Part shown: positions 36,031 through 43,816 of the stretch, piece after piece | Position numbering within the stretch: position 1 is the first letter of the stretch | Layout: each line of letters begins with the position of its first letter | From: Herbaspirillum sp. DW155 | Lineage (GTDB): Bacteria; Pseudomonadota; Gammaproteobacteria; Burkholderiales; Burkholderiaceae_D | Assembly (NCBI RefSeq): GCF_037076565.1 | Contig: NZ_AP029028.1 | Span: forward strand, 992,001 to 1,056,000 | Length of the DNA: 64,000 bases | Reading direction: 5' to 3' | Translations under genes and position numbers: made by a program | Notes under the pieces: generated by a model | What the model saw: only the letters and a program-made list of their open reading frames with translations | What the model was told of the DNA's origin: nothing | The model's database searches: none

Positions 36031-36656
36031 AGACCACACTGGAAATCATGCGCGCCTCGCCGGTCATTCCGGTGATCGCCATCGACAAGTTCGAACACGC
36101 CGTGCCGCTGGCGCGCGCGTTGGTGGCAGGCGGAATCCGCGTGCTGGAAATCACCCTGCGCACCGAGCATGGCCTGCCGGCCATCCGTGCCATTGCCGAG
36201 TCGGTGCCGGACGCCATCGTCGGGGTCGGTACGCTGACCTCGCCCGAAGAGTTCACGGCATCGCGTGATGCGGGCGCGGTCTTTGGCGTCTCGCCCGGCC
36301 TGACCCCGGCGCTGATCGAAGCGGCCAAGCGCAGCGGCCTGCCGCTGTTGCCGGGCGTGATGACGCCTTCGGAAGTGATGGCCGCACGCGAAGCGGGCTT
36401 CCGTCAGCTCAAGCTGTTCCCGGCCGTACCGGCCGGTGGCGTGGGCATGCTCAACGGTATCGCCGGTCCGCTGGCGGACGTGTCGTTCTGCCCGACAGGC
36501 GGCATCACGCAAGAGACGGCACCGCAGTTCCTGGCCTGCAAGAACGTGGTCTGCGTGGGCGGTTCCTGGCTGACCCCGAAGGCGGCCATCGAGGCCGGTG
36601 ACTGGGACAAGATCACCGAGATCGCCAAGGCAGCGGCTGCGTTGAAGAAGGTTTGA
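36027..36656 (+). CDS. eda: KDPG/KHG aldolase
   Basis: Cleaves 2-keto-3-deoxy-6-phosphogluconate to pyruvate and glyceraldehyde-3-phosphate. A 209-residue class I aldolase: E41 in [10 protein letters not shown] is the catalytic base, and K129 in RQLKLFPA is the Schiff-base lysine. The phosphate-binding glycines are in [11 protein letters not shown]. Translationally coupled to edd (ATGA overlap). A terminator follows at 36717. Confidence 0.96.
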   Translation: MKTTLEIMRASPVIPVIAIDKFEHAVPLARALVAGGIRVLEITLRTEHGLPAIRAIAESVPDAIVGVGTLTSPEEFTASRDAGAVFGVSPGLTPALIEAAKRSGLPLLPGVMTPSEVMAAREAGFRQLKLFPAVPAGGVGMLNGIAGPLADVSFCPTGGITQETAPQFLACKNVVCVGGSWLTPKAAIEAGDWDKITEIAKAAAALKKV

Positions 36657-36716
36657 GTTTTCCACAGCCTTGAGAGAAGACGGTGGCGGATTTTCGTACC
36701 GTCTGATCGATTCGGA

Positions 36717-36750
36717 AAGCCTCGGTTTGCAGCCGGGGCTTTTTGTTTTT
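36717..36750 (+). terminator. Terminator of edd-eda
   Basis: A 9-bp stem (36717-36725 with 36733-36741, one G-T pair) is followed by a T-rich tract (36740-36750). Confidence 0.85.
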
Positions 36751-36781
36751 GCATCAGGGAATCGGATCAATTTGCCCCGTG

Positions 36782-37084
36782 TCAGACTAGCCGCTCTCTT
36801 AGTCTTGTGTAGCACTTTGCGGGGTCGGCTTCGCCAAAACGCACTTCACAAAAAAGTCTGAACGCAGAACGCTCCGAACGCGAAAGCTCATCAATAGGAA
36901 CGAAGTCAAGGCCCTTCCACGCTGGGTTGGAAAAGTAGAGTTGTAGAGAAGGTCGATGCTTGATGAACGGCTCCCAAGAAACCCCCATCTCATGATCCCC
37001 GACGATTTTTTCGAAACCAATAAAAGGCCATAGCGCGACCGTAGTCGCTATGGTGAACACTAGTTTGAACAGTAGTCTTCTCAT
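36782..37084 (-). CDS. Putative periplasmic immunity protein of the T6SS amidase
   Basis: A 100-residue protein that starts with a basic, hydrophobic segment (MRRLLFKLVFTIATTVALW), a signal anchor or signal peptide, followed by a soluble domain with two cysteines. Its ATG overlaps the amidase stop (37081-37084). Small, exported and coupled to a peptidoglycan amidase is the usual form of a T6SS immunity protein. I do not recognise the family. An upstream in-frame start at 37150 lies inside the amidase gene and is unlikely. Confidence 0.62.
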   Translation of the reverse strand: MRRLLFKLVFTIATTVALWPFIGFEKIVGDHEMGVSWEPFIKHRPSLQLYFSNPAWKGLDFVPIDELSRSERSAFRLFCEVRFGEADPAKCYTRLRERLV

Positions 37085-37860
37085 GGTGGTGTCAAATTGA
37101 AATCCCGGCGCATCATTTCCACGAGGATCATCCCGTAGACGCCAGGGCATGCTCGGCTGGTGCCATGGGTAATCGCAAACTCTCGGTGGCCGCCCAGTGT
37201 CTTGATTTCGAAGAAATGGAGTAGGGTTTTGATCAATGCGAATGCCGCTTCGACCTGCTGTTCGGTTGGTTCGTCATGTGTAACGTCTGCCTTATCTTTC
37301 TGTTCGCCTAACCATTCTTTGATACCCGCTATGACGCCGCGCTTCTTGGTGACGTTCCATGCACCTGGTCCATGTCTTTCAGCTTCGCCACGGACCGTCA
37401 GATCGCTCAAAAACACGATGCCAATCACGCCGGTATTGCCGCCTTCGATGTGTGCCCCTCGGCAGCGAAGATCAAGCGCTTCGTAAATCACGCCCTGGCA
37501 GTCGATTGCGTAGTGGTAACTGAGGTTGCCGAACGATTGGATATCGGTGGCTTCCGCCTTTTGCATTTCGGTCGCCCCATCGGCCGCACAACTATAGCTG
37601 TTTCCTGCATGGTGTATTGCAATCGCCTTATAGTCCCAGTCTGCTTTGGGATTTGTCGTTGGTTCCTTCGCTTTCCAATCGGACCGTGTTTTGAATTGAA
37701 TTTTTTTACGCCGAATTTCGACAATGATGGCCTGTCTGGTCGCAGCTTTGGAATCGACATTGACTTGTACCGTTTTGGTTGCGGTTCCCGACTTGGCTTC
37801 CATAGCAGTCCAGGTGTCGAAGGTACCTGTCTTGAGATCGTCGGGAGAGTTGCTGCTCAT
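37081..37860 (-). CDS. N-acetylmuramoyl-L-alanine amidase-type T6SS effector
   Basis: A 259-residue protein with an Amidase_2/PGRP fold from about residue 70. IAIHHAG carries the first zinc histidine, SYHYAIDCQGVIYE follows, LGGHREF the second histidine, and SRACPG the zinc cysteine. Such enzymes cut the MurNAc-L-Ala bond of peptidoglycan. There is no signal peptide, which suits delivery by the T6SS spike. It overlaps the PAAR gene upstream and the putative immunity gene downstream by 4 bases each. The segment is less GC-rich than the flanks. Confidence 0.85.
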   Translation of the reverse strand: MSSNSPDDLKTGTFDTWTAMEAKSGTATKTVQVNVDSKAATRQAIIVEIRRKKIQFKTRSDWKAKEPTTNPKADWDYKAIAIHHAGNSYSCAADGATEMQKAEATDIQSFGNLSYHYAIDCQGVIYEALDLRCRGAHIEGGNTGVIGIVFLSDLTVRGEAERHGPGAWNVTKKRGVIAGIKEWLGEQKDKADVTHDEPTEQQVEAAFALIKTLLHFFEIKTLGGHREFAITHGTSRACPGVYGMILVEMMRRDFNLTPP

Positions 37861-38426
37861 ACTGTCAAGTCCTCCCGATCAATGTTGTCTCCCTTGGGCG
37901 ACTTGAACATGAAGTGGACTCCGATCTGCTCCGGATGCGGGGCCTCGACAATTTCGGTGTAGCCCTCACGGTCGGTTATCCCGCCATGCTGCGTGGCGTT
38001 TTCACGCGTGAGAATGTAAATGCATCTTGGCACCGGCTGTCCAGTCTCGGGGTCAAGAGCCTGAAACCTGATTGTGTAGACCTGATTCTGATCAGGAGAT
38101 AGGGCTATGACTTGGGATGCAGGTGCAGGGCCAGCGGTAACCGACGCGGAAGGTTCAGAATCATCGTCGATGGTCGCGGTATTCTGGCTGGCAATCAGTT
38201 TTGCGCCGCATGAGGTGATGTCATCCTGTCTGGCGATGTTCTGGCTGCTCCACATGGATGGAGCTCCTGTGATGATGGGAAATGCTCCTTTGCAGCGTGG
38301 GCAAGACACCAAGTCACCTTTGCGCGCTACGGACTTGCCATATATGGCGAAAGTATGATCGGCGCTGATGACGGTCCCACCGTGCGTGGTCCGGTCGCCG
38401 TAGCGAATGATAGGGCGCTTAGCCAA
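37857..38426 (-). CDS. PAAR-domain T6SS spike-tip protein
   Basis: A 189-residue protein. An N-terminal PAAR domain covers about residues 5-85, with the repeated motif visible in GDRTTHGGTVISA, RKGDLVSCPRCKG and ARQDDITSCGAKLIAS, and paired Cys/His for the tip metal. The C-terminal 90 residues (TIRFQALDPETGQPVPRCIY) look like a small carrier or Ig-like domain. The start is TTG 38426, supported by GGGAGGG upstream. It probably loads the adjacent amidase onto VgrG. No other T6SS genes are in the window. Confidence 0.85.
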   Translation of the reverse strand: MAKRPIIRYGDRTTHGGTVISADHTFAIYGKSVARKGDLVSCPRCKGAFPIITGAPSMWSSQNIARQDDITSCGAKLIASQNTATIDDDSEPSASVTAGPAPASQVIALSPDQNQVYTIRFQALDPETGQPVPRCIYILTRENATQHGGITDREGYTEIVEAPHPEQIGVHFMFKSPKGDNIDREDLTV

Positions 38427-38700
38427 TTTGCAGCCCTCCCGCCAATGCCTCGTATTTCATCTTGCTCCTTCCGGTTATCAGCGAACGCAGCTATCACAAA
38501 ATCTCAGGACAGCATGTGATCTTCAGCATGCGAACAGAGGCGCGAGTGTACGGTTCGCCAACCAGAAAAAGACCTTCAACTTGAGAACAAAGGCAGCACT
38601 TTCGAAAAACATCGGATGTGACATCAAGTTCGAGTTCAAGAAAAAGGGCGGGAGCGATTGATTCGCTACCCGCCCTTTTCCTTTGCCTGCTTTTACTTCT
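38427..38700. other. Gap between PAAR gene and lgt
   Basis: 274 bases. Apart from the hairpin at 38642-38679 I see no supported gene. The upstream part is AT-richer, like the T6SS cassette, and should hold its promoter. Confidence 0.5.
38641..38679 (-). terminator. Terminator of lgt (bidirectional form)
   Basis: An 11-bp stem (38642-38652 with 38669-38679) plus an inner 5-bp stem, flanked by A-run and T-run, can act on both strands. It is 22 bases past the lgt stop. Confidence 0.85.
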
Positions 38701-39537
38701 TTATTCCTTGGTCACCATCCCCTGCTCCACCGGCCCCTGCGCCTGCTGCTTCAGCTTGTAAGCCAGCACCAGCAGGATAATGCCCAGCACGATCATCGGC
38801 ACCGACAGCATCTGCCCCGCTGAAATGGTGATGCCGCCAAAATGCACCTCGTAATCCGGCACACGGAAATACTCGGTGAAGAAGCGCGCGCAGCCATACA
38901 GCAGCGAGAACATCGCCGCCACCGCCATGCGCGGACGGGCATGGCGCGCGAAGATCCACAGGATGATGAACAGCAGGATGCCATCGACCAGCATCTGATA
39001 GATCGGCGAAGGATGGCGCGGGATGTTGTCCACGTTGGGCCAGATCATGGCCCAGGGCAAGGAGGGATCGGCCGGTCGGCCCGGCAGTTCGGCATTGATG
39101 AAGTTGCCCAGGCGGCCGGCGGCATAACCCAGCGGCACCATGGGCGCGATGAAGTCCATGATGTCCATCAGGTTGCGCCCGCGCTTGCGGCCCCACAGGT
39201 ACATCGCCAGCAGCACCCCGAGGAAGCCGCCGTGGAAGGACATGCCGCCCTTCCACACCGCGATCATGTCGGCCGGATGCGCAAAGTAATACGCCGGGTT
39301 GTAGAACAGGATCTCGCCCAGCCGCCCCCCGAGCACCACCCCGAGCACGCCATAGAAGAGCATGTCGTCGAGGTCTTCCTTCTTCCAGCCGACGGCGGCG
39401 ATGTGCGGCTGCTTGATGCGCAGGCGTCCCAGCGCGATGAATTGGGCAAAGGCCAGCAGGTACATGAGGCCGTACCAGTGGACGGCCAGCGGCCCGATGT
39501 GGATGGCGATCGGGTCGGGCATGGGGTGGACGAGCAT
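38701..39537 (-). CDS. lgt: Prolipoprotein diacylglyceryl transferase
   Basis: Transfers diacylglyceryl from phosphatidylglycerol to the lipobox cysteine of prolipoproteins. A 278-residue membrane enzyme with about seven transmembrane segments. The Lgt signature is in [15 protein letters not shown], with [10 protein letters not shown] and a conserved Tyr/Arg-rich C-terminal region ([14 protein letters not shown]). ATG 39537 ([12 protein letters not shown]) matches family N-termini. The LysR gene just upstream is on the same strand. Confidence 0.95.
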   Translation of the reverse strand: MLVHPMPDPIAIHIGPLAVHWYGLMYLLAFAQFIALGRLRIKQPHIAAVGWKKEDLDDMLFYGVLGVVLGGRLGEILFYNPAYYFAHPADMIAVWKGGMSFHGGFLGVLLAMYLWGRKRGRNLMDIMDFIAPMVPLGYAAGRLGNFINAELPGRPADPSLPWAMIWPNVDNIPRHPSPIYQMLVDGILLFIILWIFARHARPRMAVAAMFSLLYGCARFFTEYFRVPDYEVHFGGITISAGQMLSVPMIVLGIILLVLAYKLKQQAQGPVEQGMVTKE

Positions 39538-39625
39538 GAGTTTGATCTTTCTGTTGTTGGGCGGAACGGCGGTTGGAGCGCGGCGGCCTGCGCAAGTTCG
39601 CCAGAATGATTCCCGCAAGATGGGA

Positions 39626-40528
39626 TCAGGTGGGCGTCTCCAGCTGGTCCAGCAATGCGCGCAAGACGCCTGAAGGGTTGTCGCGGCGCCAGGCCAGGCC
39701 GGTCTGGATCTCCGGTGCCGCATCCGAAAGCCGGCGGTAGTCCACGCCCGGGCGTTTCAGATTCGACACGGATTGTGGCACAAGCGCCATTCCCATGCCA
39801 GCCGAGACCAGGCCGACGATGGTCTGCATCTGGATCGCCTCCTGGCCGATGTGGGGCGTCACGCCAGCATCGCGAAAGCACGACAGGATGGTGTCATGAA
39901 AGGCCGGCGCAATGCGGCGCGGGAAGATGATCAGGGGCAGCTCGCGCAGGCTCTTCAACGAGACCGCTCCACGCTTACGGACCGCGCCTTCGGGGAGCGC
40001 TGCGATCAGCGGCTCCGACAGCACCGGCCGTACGTCCAGCACGGCAGCGGCTTTCTCCGGCAGCGGCGGCAGCAGCAGGCCGGCGTCGATCTTGCCCTGC
40101 ATCAGGTCTTCCAGCTGGATATCGGTGGTGGCCTCGCGCAATTCGATCTGCACTTGCGGATAACGCGCCCGGAAGCGCTGCAGCAGCGGAGGCAGGATGC
40201 TGTAGTCGGCGCTGGAAATGAAGGAAAGCGATAAAAGTCCCGACGCCCCGCTGGCCGCGCGCCGGGCCAGATCGGGCAGGGCGGCCGCCTGTTGCAGGAT
40301 GCGCTGCACCTCCGGCAGCAGGGCCTGGCCGGCCGGTGTGAGCGCCACGCTGCGCTTGGTGCGCTGGAACAGGGGCGTGCCCAGTTGTTCTTCCAGCGCG
40401 GCGATGGTCTGCGACAGCGGCGGCTGGGTCATGTGCAGGCGCGCAGCGGCGCGGCCGAAGTGCTTTTCTTCGGCGACGGCGGCAAAGTAGCGCAGTTGGC
40501 GCAATTCCAGGCGGGGGTGGTCGGACAT
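39626..40528 (-). CDS. LysR-family transcriptional regulator
   Basis: A 300-residue LysR regulator. The N-terminal winged HTH is [38 protein letters not shown] (about residues 8-45), followed by the substrate-binding domain. It resembles the BenM/CatR-like subgroup ([18 protein letters not shown]). Divergent from the cytochrome c gene, with a long inverted repeat between them at 40607-40644. The effector is unknown. Confidence 0.9.
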   Translation of the reverse strand: MSDHPRLELRQLRYFAAVAEEKHFGRAAARLHMTQPPLSQTIAALEEQLGTPLFQRTKRSVALTPAGQALLPEVQRILQQAAALPDLARRAASGASGLLSLSFISSADYSILPPLLQRFRARYPQVQIELREATTDIQLEDLMQGKIDAGLLLPPLPEKAAAVLDVRPVLSEPLIAALPEGAVRKRGAVSLKSLRELPLIIFPRRIAPAFHDTILSCFRDAGVTPHIGQEAIQMQTIVGLVSAGMGMALVPQSVSNLKRPGVDYRRLSDAAPEIQTGLAWRRDNPSGVLRALLDQLETPT

Positions 40529-40606
40529 GGACTGATAGCGGATCCGAATGAGTCGGGCGTCCATGATATCCCCGGCCCGCAGGAGCGACAAGGCGGTGAA
40601 GAGGTG

Positions 40607-40644
40607 ATATTTCTGTCATGGAATTTGATCTATGACAGATATAG
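40607..40644. promoter_or_regulatory. Inverted repeat between LysR gene and cytochrome c gene
   Basis: ATATTTCTGTCAT (40607-40619) and ATGACAGATATAG (40632-40644) are inverted copies at 11 of 13 positions, with a 12-base spacer. The inner 8 bases pair perfectly. It is placed about 80 bases upstream of the LysR start, as expected for an autoregulatory LysR operator. Confidence 0.6.
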
Positions 40645-40756
40645 GCCAAGCCCCATAGAGGGCGCGCTGCGAAGGCGGGTAGAATAGCCCCGCCTGTGAA
40701 GCGCCTGGAGAATGCTGCCGCAGGCCAGTCCGTTCACCGCTTGCTGAGGAGCCCTA

Positions 40757-41071
40757 ATGAAAACCCTGTTGTTGATCGCCACCCTGATGGCCGGATCGGC
40801 CCTGTCGGCCCAAGCCATGGCCAGTGAGCAGTTGGCCAAATCCAAGAATTGCATGGCCTGCCACTCGGTGGATGCCAAGATCGTCGGCCCCGCCTACAAG
40901 GAAGTGGCCAAGAGATATGCCGGCCAGAAGGATGCCGAAGCCAAGCTGGTCAAGAAAGTGCTCGAAGGCGGTAGCGGCGCATGGGGCGCGGTGGCCATGC
41001 CGGCCAACAAGGGCCAGGTGACCGAGGCTGAAGCGCATCAGCTGGTGAAGTGGGTGTTGAGCCTGAAGTGA
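40757..41071 (+). CDS. Class I cytochrome c (c-551/c-552 type)
   Basis: A 104-residue periplasmic electron carrier. A signal peptide ends near SAQAMA, the haem-binding motif CMACH follows at about residues 32-36, and the distal methionine is in the AVAMPANKGQ segment, as in cytochrome c-551. TGAGGAGC lies before ATG 40757. Probable donor to a terminal oxidase or peroxidase. A terminator follows at 41092. Confidence 0.92.
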   Translation: MKTLLLIATLMAGSALSAQAMASEQLAKSKNCMACHSVDAKIVGPAYKEVAKRYAGQKDAEAKLVKKVLEGGSGAWGAVAMPANKGQVTEAEAHQLVKWVLSLK

Positions 41072-41091
41072 GCGTGAATCATACGCAATGA

Positions 41092-41123
41092 AAAAAGGAG
41101 GCCGAGGTCTCCTTTTTCTTTTT
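41092..41123 (+). terminator. Terminator after cytochrome c gene
   Basis: A 9-bp stem (41092-41100 with 41109-41117), loop of 8, followed by T-rich sequence. Confidence 0.85.
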
Positions 41124-41141
41124 CTTCCCCACGCGGCGATG

Positions 41142-41162
41142 CCGCTACTCAGGCCGAACGGG
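41142..41162. repeat. Dispersed copy of the gntK-region repeat half
   Basis: CCGCTACTCAGGCCGAACGG matches the outer right arm of the palindrome at 13973-14014 with two differences. It lies in the short gap after the cytochrome terminator. Confidence 0.65.
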
Positions 41163-41201
41163 TGGTGAGGTCTCCTGCTCAAGCTATGCTGGCCCACTCA
41201 T

Positions 41202-42119
41202 TCAATTGCTGGTTCTCTGCTGCCGCGCCACTTCCTTGCGCTTCATGGAGAGATATTCCTCGCGGCTGACCTCATGCAACTGGCGAGGATACTGTTCGGT
41301 CGCACCATACCAGGTCGTCAGCCGCTTCTCCAGGCGCTCTGCAGGCGGGGCGTCCAGAGCGGCGAGATAGGCATCGATGGCCAGGTAGTAACGCATGGTA
41401 TTGCGCTCCACCGTGGCGCGGCTGCCCGAGACGTATTGCGGCTGTCCGTTGGCTTCGCGCCTGACGATGCTGAAGCCCACCTTGTCGCGGCCCACCGTCA
41501 TGAGGTAGGCGCGCAGCGCCAGCCTGCTGGCCATGCCATAGGAATAGGCATAGCTGAAATGCAGGAAGGAGCGCTCGCCGTCCAGCGGGATGGCTTCGAT
41601 CTCGATGCGGTAGTTGGAGGTGTCCAGCGGCCCCTTGTCGGCCAGCATCGAGGACGAGAAATAGTCCGCTGCGCTGATACCGCCGTGGTAGCGCAGGTCC
41701 ACGCGATAGGTATCGTCGAGTTCCTGCTCGCTCTTCTTGCCGACCTGCATGCGCAGCGTGGTCTTGTCGCCTTCGCGCAGCAGCCGGCAGTACTTGGTGT
41801 TGAGGTGCAGGATCAGGATGTCGCACCAGTGTTCGGGACCGTCCAGCGAGCTGCGCACCCGGGCGAAGGGATAGTCGAGCACGGCGTAGATGTCGCCCTT
41901 GACGGTGCTGCCGTCCTCGCGTGAATTCAGGTAGAGCGGGCGGTGGTAGGCGTTGCTGCCGAGTTCGCCCTGCAGCTCCTCATGGCGGCTCTTCATGGCC
42001 GCTGCGCCGGTCTGGGTTTGCGCCTGCGCCCAGCTGCAGGCCACCAGCGCCAGGGCGGCAGGCATGAGACGCAGGCACAGGCACAAGTACAAGCACAAGC
42101 GGGACAAGGTGGATCGCAC
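41202..42119 (-). CDS. Exported protein of unknown function
   Basis: A 305-residue protein with an N-terminal signal peptide rich in Leu and Cys (LCLYLCLCLRL) and cleavage probably near SWAQAQ. The mature part is soluble, with many charged residues and a conserved-looking YNSRED/YAVLDYPFARV region. The start is GTG 42119, supported by GAGGAG 7 bases upstream; an ATG at 42065 would give a shorter signal peptide without such support. A hexamer-like DNA repeat lies in the signal sequence. It precedes the phospholipase D gene's stop in tandem orientation. I do not recognise the family. Confidence 0.7.
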   Translation of the reverse strand: MRSTLSRLCLYLCLCLRLMPAALALVACSWAQAQTQTGAAAMKSRHEELQGELGSNAYHRPLYLNSREDGSTVKGDIYAVLDYPFARVRSSLDGPEHWCDILILHLNTKYCRLLREGDKTTLRMQVGKKSEQELDDTYRVDLRYHGGISAADYFSSSMLADKGPLDTSNYRIEIEAIPLDGERSFLHFSYAYSYGMASRLALRAYLMTVGRDKVGFSIVRREANGQPQYVSGSRATVERNTMRYYLAIDAYLAALDAPPAERLEKRLTTWYGATEQYPRQLHEVSREEYLSMKRKEVARQQRTSN

Positions 42120-42178
42120 GCCGGACTCCTCTTCAAAAATCAGCTCTATCGTTCACTTGTTTCATCATTCCATCCCGC

Positions 42179-43597
42179 TCACAGCAGGCGGGACCACACG
42201 CTGGCGCCAAATTCCTTCATGCGCTCGCTAACCGGCCGCTGGTCCCATTGTTCCTTTGTGATCTCCCTGGAGGCGCCAAGATCCCGGTCGAACATGCTTT
42301 TCATCTGCACGCCGAATTGCGGGCTCAGGATGACGGCATTGATTTCCTGGTTGTAGACGAAGCTGCGCCAGTCGAGGTTGGTCGAGCCGATGGTGGACCA
42401 GACGCCATCGATCAAGGCGGTCTTGGAATGCAGCAGCGCATCCTGGCGTTCGTAGATGCGGATGCCGGCCTCCAGCAGTTCGCTGTAGAAGGAACGCGAG
42501 GCATACAGCACCAGCGAGGAATCGCTGTGCGAAGGCAGGATCAGGCGCACGTCCACGCCGCGCCTGGCCGCATTCTTGAGCGAATCACGCAGTTGCGGGT
42601 CGGGCACGAAATAGGCGTTGGTCAGGTAGATCGAGCTTTCCGCATGCTGGATGGCCGAGATGAAGGTGGCATAGATGACGCTGTAGGGATCGTCGGGCGA
42701 ACTGCCGATGGCGCGCACGATCTCGTTGCCCGCTGCGGCCACGGGCGGGAAGTAGCGGTGGTCGCCTAGCTCAGGCCCGCGCTGTTTGGTCCAGGTGTCG
42801 ATGAAGAGCTTCTGGAATTCCAGCGCCACCGGACCATCGATGCGCACCTGCGTATCGCGCCAGGGGATCTGCTCACCCTCCTTGTTCACGCGCGGTTTTT
42901 TCTTGCGGGTGCTGAAGGAGCCGCTGGAATAGACGCTGCTGATGTTGATGCCGCCCACGAAGGCGGTCTTGCCGTCGACTACCAGCAGCTTGCGGTGATC
43001 GCGCTGGTTGACTTCCCAATCCTTGCGCACCTGGGTCGGATTGATGGGGTTGTATTCCAGCACGTGGATGCCGGCATCGATCATGGGCTGGAAGAATTCC
43101 CGCGGGGTATTGAGGGCGCCCACGCTGTCGTACATCAGGTTGACCTGGACGCCCTTCTTCTGCATGGCGATGAGCAGGTCGGCAAACTGGTGCCCGACCT
43201 CATCGTCTTCCATGATGTAGGTTTCCATGTTGATGTGATAGCGCGCTGCCTGGATGGCCTGCTGCATAGAGGCATAGGTGGCCGGACCGTCGATGAGCAG
43301 CGTGACCTTGTTGCCGGTCACCAGGGGCGAGCCGGTGATGGCGCTTTCGATGGCCACGTGGCGGTCCAGCAGGGTGTTGTCGGCGTTGCGGGCGCGCAGC
43401 TTGTCGAGCACGGCCTTGGCCTGCGCTTCCGAGAGCACGCCGCGTCCGCCCTTCATCTGGATGGTGCGGGCCGATTGCGTGTCCATGTCGGGCACGATGG
43501 TGGGCAGCGAGCTGCAGGCCGCCAGCAGCAGGGAGCTCAGCAACAACAGGAGCCAGGCGGCGGACCAGCTCTTCAGGTGCGTTGTCTTGTCGGTCAT
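42179..43597 (-). CDS. Phospholipase D/cardiolipin synthase-family lipoprotein
   Basis: A 472-residue PLD-superfamily protein. From ATG 43597 it begins with a lipoprotein signal (LLLLLSSLLLAACSS), so it is likely membrane-anchored by the lipobox cysteine. Two HKD motifs are present, HRKLLVVDG and HSKTALIDG, each with the Gly-Gly/Ser-N follow-up (GGINIS, GSTNLD). This fits cardiolipin synthase (ClsC-like) or a phospholipid-processing PLD. It follows the PepSY-reductase gene on the same strand. Confidence 0.85.
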   Translation of the reverse strand: MTDKTTHLKSWSAAWLLLLLSSLLLAACSSLPTIVPDMDTQSARTIQMKGGRGVLSEAQAKAVLDKLRARNADNTLLDRHVAIESAITGSPLVTGNKVTLLIDGPATYASMQQAIQAARYHINMETYIMEDDEVGHQFADLLIAMQKKGVQVNLMYDSVGALNTPREFFQPMIDAGIHVLEYNPINPTQVRKDWEVNQRDHRKLLVVDGKTAFVGGINISSVYSSGSFSTRKKKPRVNKEGEQIPWRDTQVRIDGPVALEFQKLFIDTWTKQRGPELGDHRYFPPVAAAGNEIVRAIGSSPDDPYSVIYATFISAIQHAESSIYLTNAYFVPDPQLRDSLKNAARRGVDVRLILPSHSDSSLVLYASRSFYSELLEAGIRIYERQDALLHSKTALIDGVWSTIGSTNLDWRSFVYNQEINAVILSPQFGVQMKSMFDRDLGASREITKEQWDQRPVSERMKEFGASVWSRLL

Positions 43598-43816
43598 GGA
43601 AGGGTTCCGGTTGGGCGCTGCCATGGACCTGTGCCTGTGTCCGGCGTCGGCAGGCAACGCTGTGCGGTCGAGTATATGCCCGGCCGCACGGTCATTGCGC
43701 AGCCGCAGGCACGAATCGGAACTGTCCTACAGAGGAAAGCGGGAGCTGCCTACAGGCGGGGCAAGAGGGTGTTGCCTCCTTGCCGGAGGGGACCGCTGCC
43801 CCTGCGGCAGAGCGGG

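Noticed and set aside
38407..38661. 84-codon plus-strand open frame between PAAR gene and lgt
   Set aside because: It spans the PAAR start region and the lgt terminator, with no ribosome binding site or family.
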